NCBI GenBank assembly: GCA_900768755.1
Contig: CAAGDV010000012.1
Span: 1 to 63,401 of the forward strand
From: Lachnospiraceae bacterium
GTDB taxonomy: Bacteria > Bacillota > Clostridia > Lachnospirales > Lachnospiraceae
Length of the DNA stretch: 63,401 bases
Reading direction: 5' to 3'
The translations under genes and the position numbers were made by a program. This document shows, one piece after another, positions 63,222-63,401 of this stretch (position 1 is its first letter; every line of letters starts with the position of its first letter). A model generated the notes under the pieces. The model was not told the DNA's origin, did not search any database, and was given only the letters and a program-made list of their open reading frames with translations.

Positions 63222-63282
63222 AATAATCCCTTCAATCAGACTTTGCGATCGTAGCGAGAGCGTCCGATAGAAGGGATTATTT
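63222..63282. repeat. Palindromic element related to the 61.7-kb branched terminator
   Basis: AATAATCCCTTC (63222-63233) pairs with GAAGGGATTATT (63270-63281), and inside ATCAGAC nearly pairs with GTCCGAT (63262-63268). It shares 'TTCAATC.GAC', 'CGTAGCG' and 'GTCCGAT.GAA' with the element at 61695-61804, so the two belong to one family. Confidence 0.65.
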
Positions 63283-63401
63283 GGGAGTGTCCAAAAGTTT
63301 GTGTAAACCTTCAAACTGATGTAAGATAAAATTACTCAGTTTGGAGGTTTTATTTATGGCAAGAAAAAATGACAGCCCACAAAAAGCAGCAATGAGAGAA
63401 A
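63283..63401 (+). mobile_element. Left end of an IS256-like insertion sequence (partial)
   Basis: A sharp change occurs at 63283 with GGGAGTGTCCAAAAGTTTG and then TGTAAA, which resembles the terminal repeats of IS256-family elements, followed about 50 bases later by a transposase start. The right end lies beyond the window, so the boundary and target duplication cannot be checked. Confidence 0.6.
63356..63401 (+). CDS. IS256-like transposase, N-terminal fragment
   Basis: Only 15 codons are in the window (MARKNDSPQKAAMRE), after GGAGGTTTTATTT. The basic start resembles IS256-family transposases of Lachnospiraceae. It is cut by the window end, so it cannot be confirmed here. Confidence 0.5.
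   Translation, partial: MARKNDSPQKAAMRE

Overview
The window looks like chromosome of a Gram-positive anaerobic Firmicute of the Lachnospiraceae type (a relative of Roseburia, Coprococcus, Butyrivibrio or Lachnospira). The grounds are the Clostridia-type order rimP-nusA-ylxR-L7Ae-infB-rbfA-nrnA-truB-ribF-rpsO-pnp, strong Shine-Dalgarno sites with frequent TTG and GTG starts, a biotin-dependent Na+ decarboxylase operon, a giant hydroxyacyl-CoA dehydratase activase, YesL/DUF624 proteins beside sugar ABC permeases, and a beta-mannan catabolic set like that of Roseburia. The species cannot be fixed from this sequence.

Layout. 1-224 is the 3' end of a 23S rRNA gene, with no 5S gene following. 0.4-6.1 kb holds a CheV-like chemotaxis protein, an unusual acidic/lysine-rich membrane protein, hisH-hisF, ung and a fruK-like kinase. 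It converges at a strong bidirectional terminator on a 1409-residue activase/dehydratase-like gene on the minus strand (6.3-10.5 kb). 10.7-14.3 kb carries a PAS-GGDEF-EAL protein, a CorA transporter and a rhomboid-like protein with a zinc ribbon. 14.3-16.5 kb is an AT-rich accessory patch with two secreted proteins that appear to share a module. 16.5-28.6 kb is the translation/RNA-processing cluster. It includes striking RNA or DNA secondary structures before rimP, before rpsO and between rpsO and pnp.

28.9-55.5 kb is the centre of interest: more than 26 kb of tightly spaced plus-strand genes. The first part (28.96-45.4 kb) encodes two carbohydrate ABC importers without an ATPase, each with its own solute-binding protein and two permeases. 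They are interleaved with two YesL proteins, an NHL-propeller/TPR membrane protein, a YIP1-like membrane protein, a large membrane-anchored protein of the DUF5696 type and a lipoprotein with three tandem, nearly identical modules. The second part (45.4-55.5 kb) has a LacI regulator and a mannan-oligosaccharide pathway: surface GH5 lipoprotein, GH36 alpha-galactosidase, CE2 and CE17 esterases, GH130_2 phosphorylase, cellobiose/mannobiose 2-epimerase and GH130_1 mannosylglucose phosphorylase. Together these would trim surface glucomannan, import the products, deacetylate and degalactosylate them, and release mannose-1-phosphate and glucose.

55.6-61.7 kb encodes a D,D-carboxypeptidase and a five-gene operon that combines an acyl-CoA carboxyltransferase, a pyruvate/oxaloacetate carboxyltransferase, a biotin carrier and the gamma and beta subunits of a Na+ pump. 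61.7-63.4 kb is an AT-rich tail with elaborate branched hairpins, a broken nucleoside-phosphorylase-like gene, an Rpn-family nuclease gene and the left end of an IS256-like element cut off by the window end.
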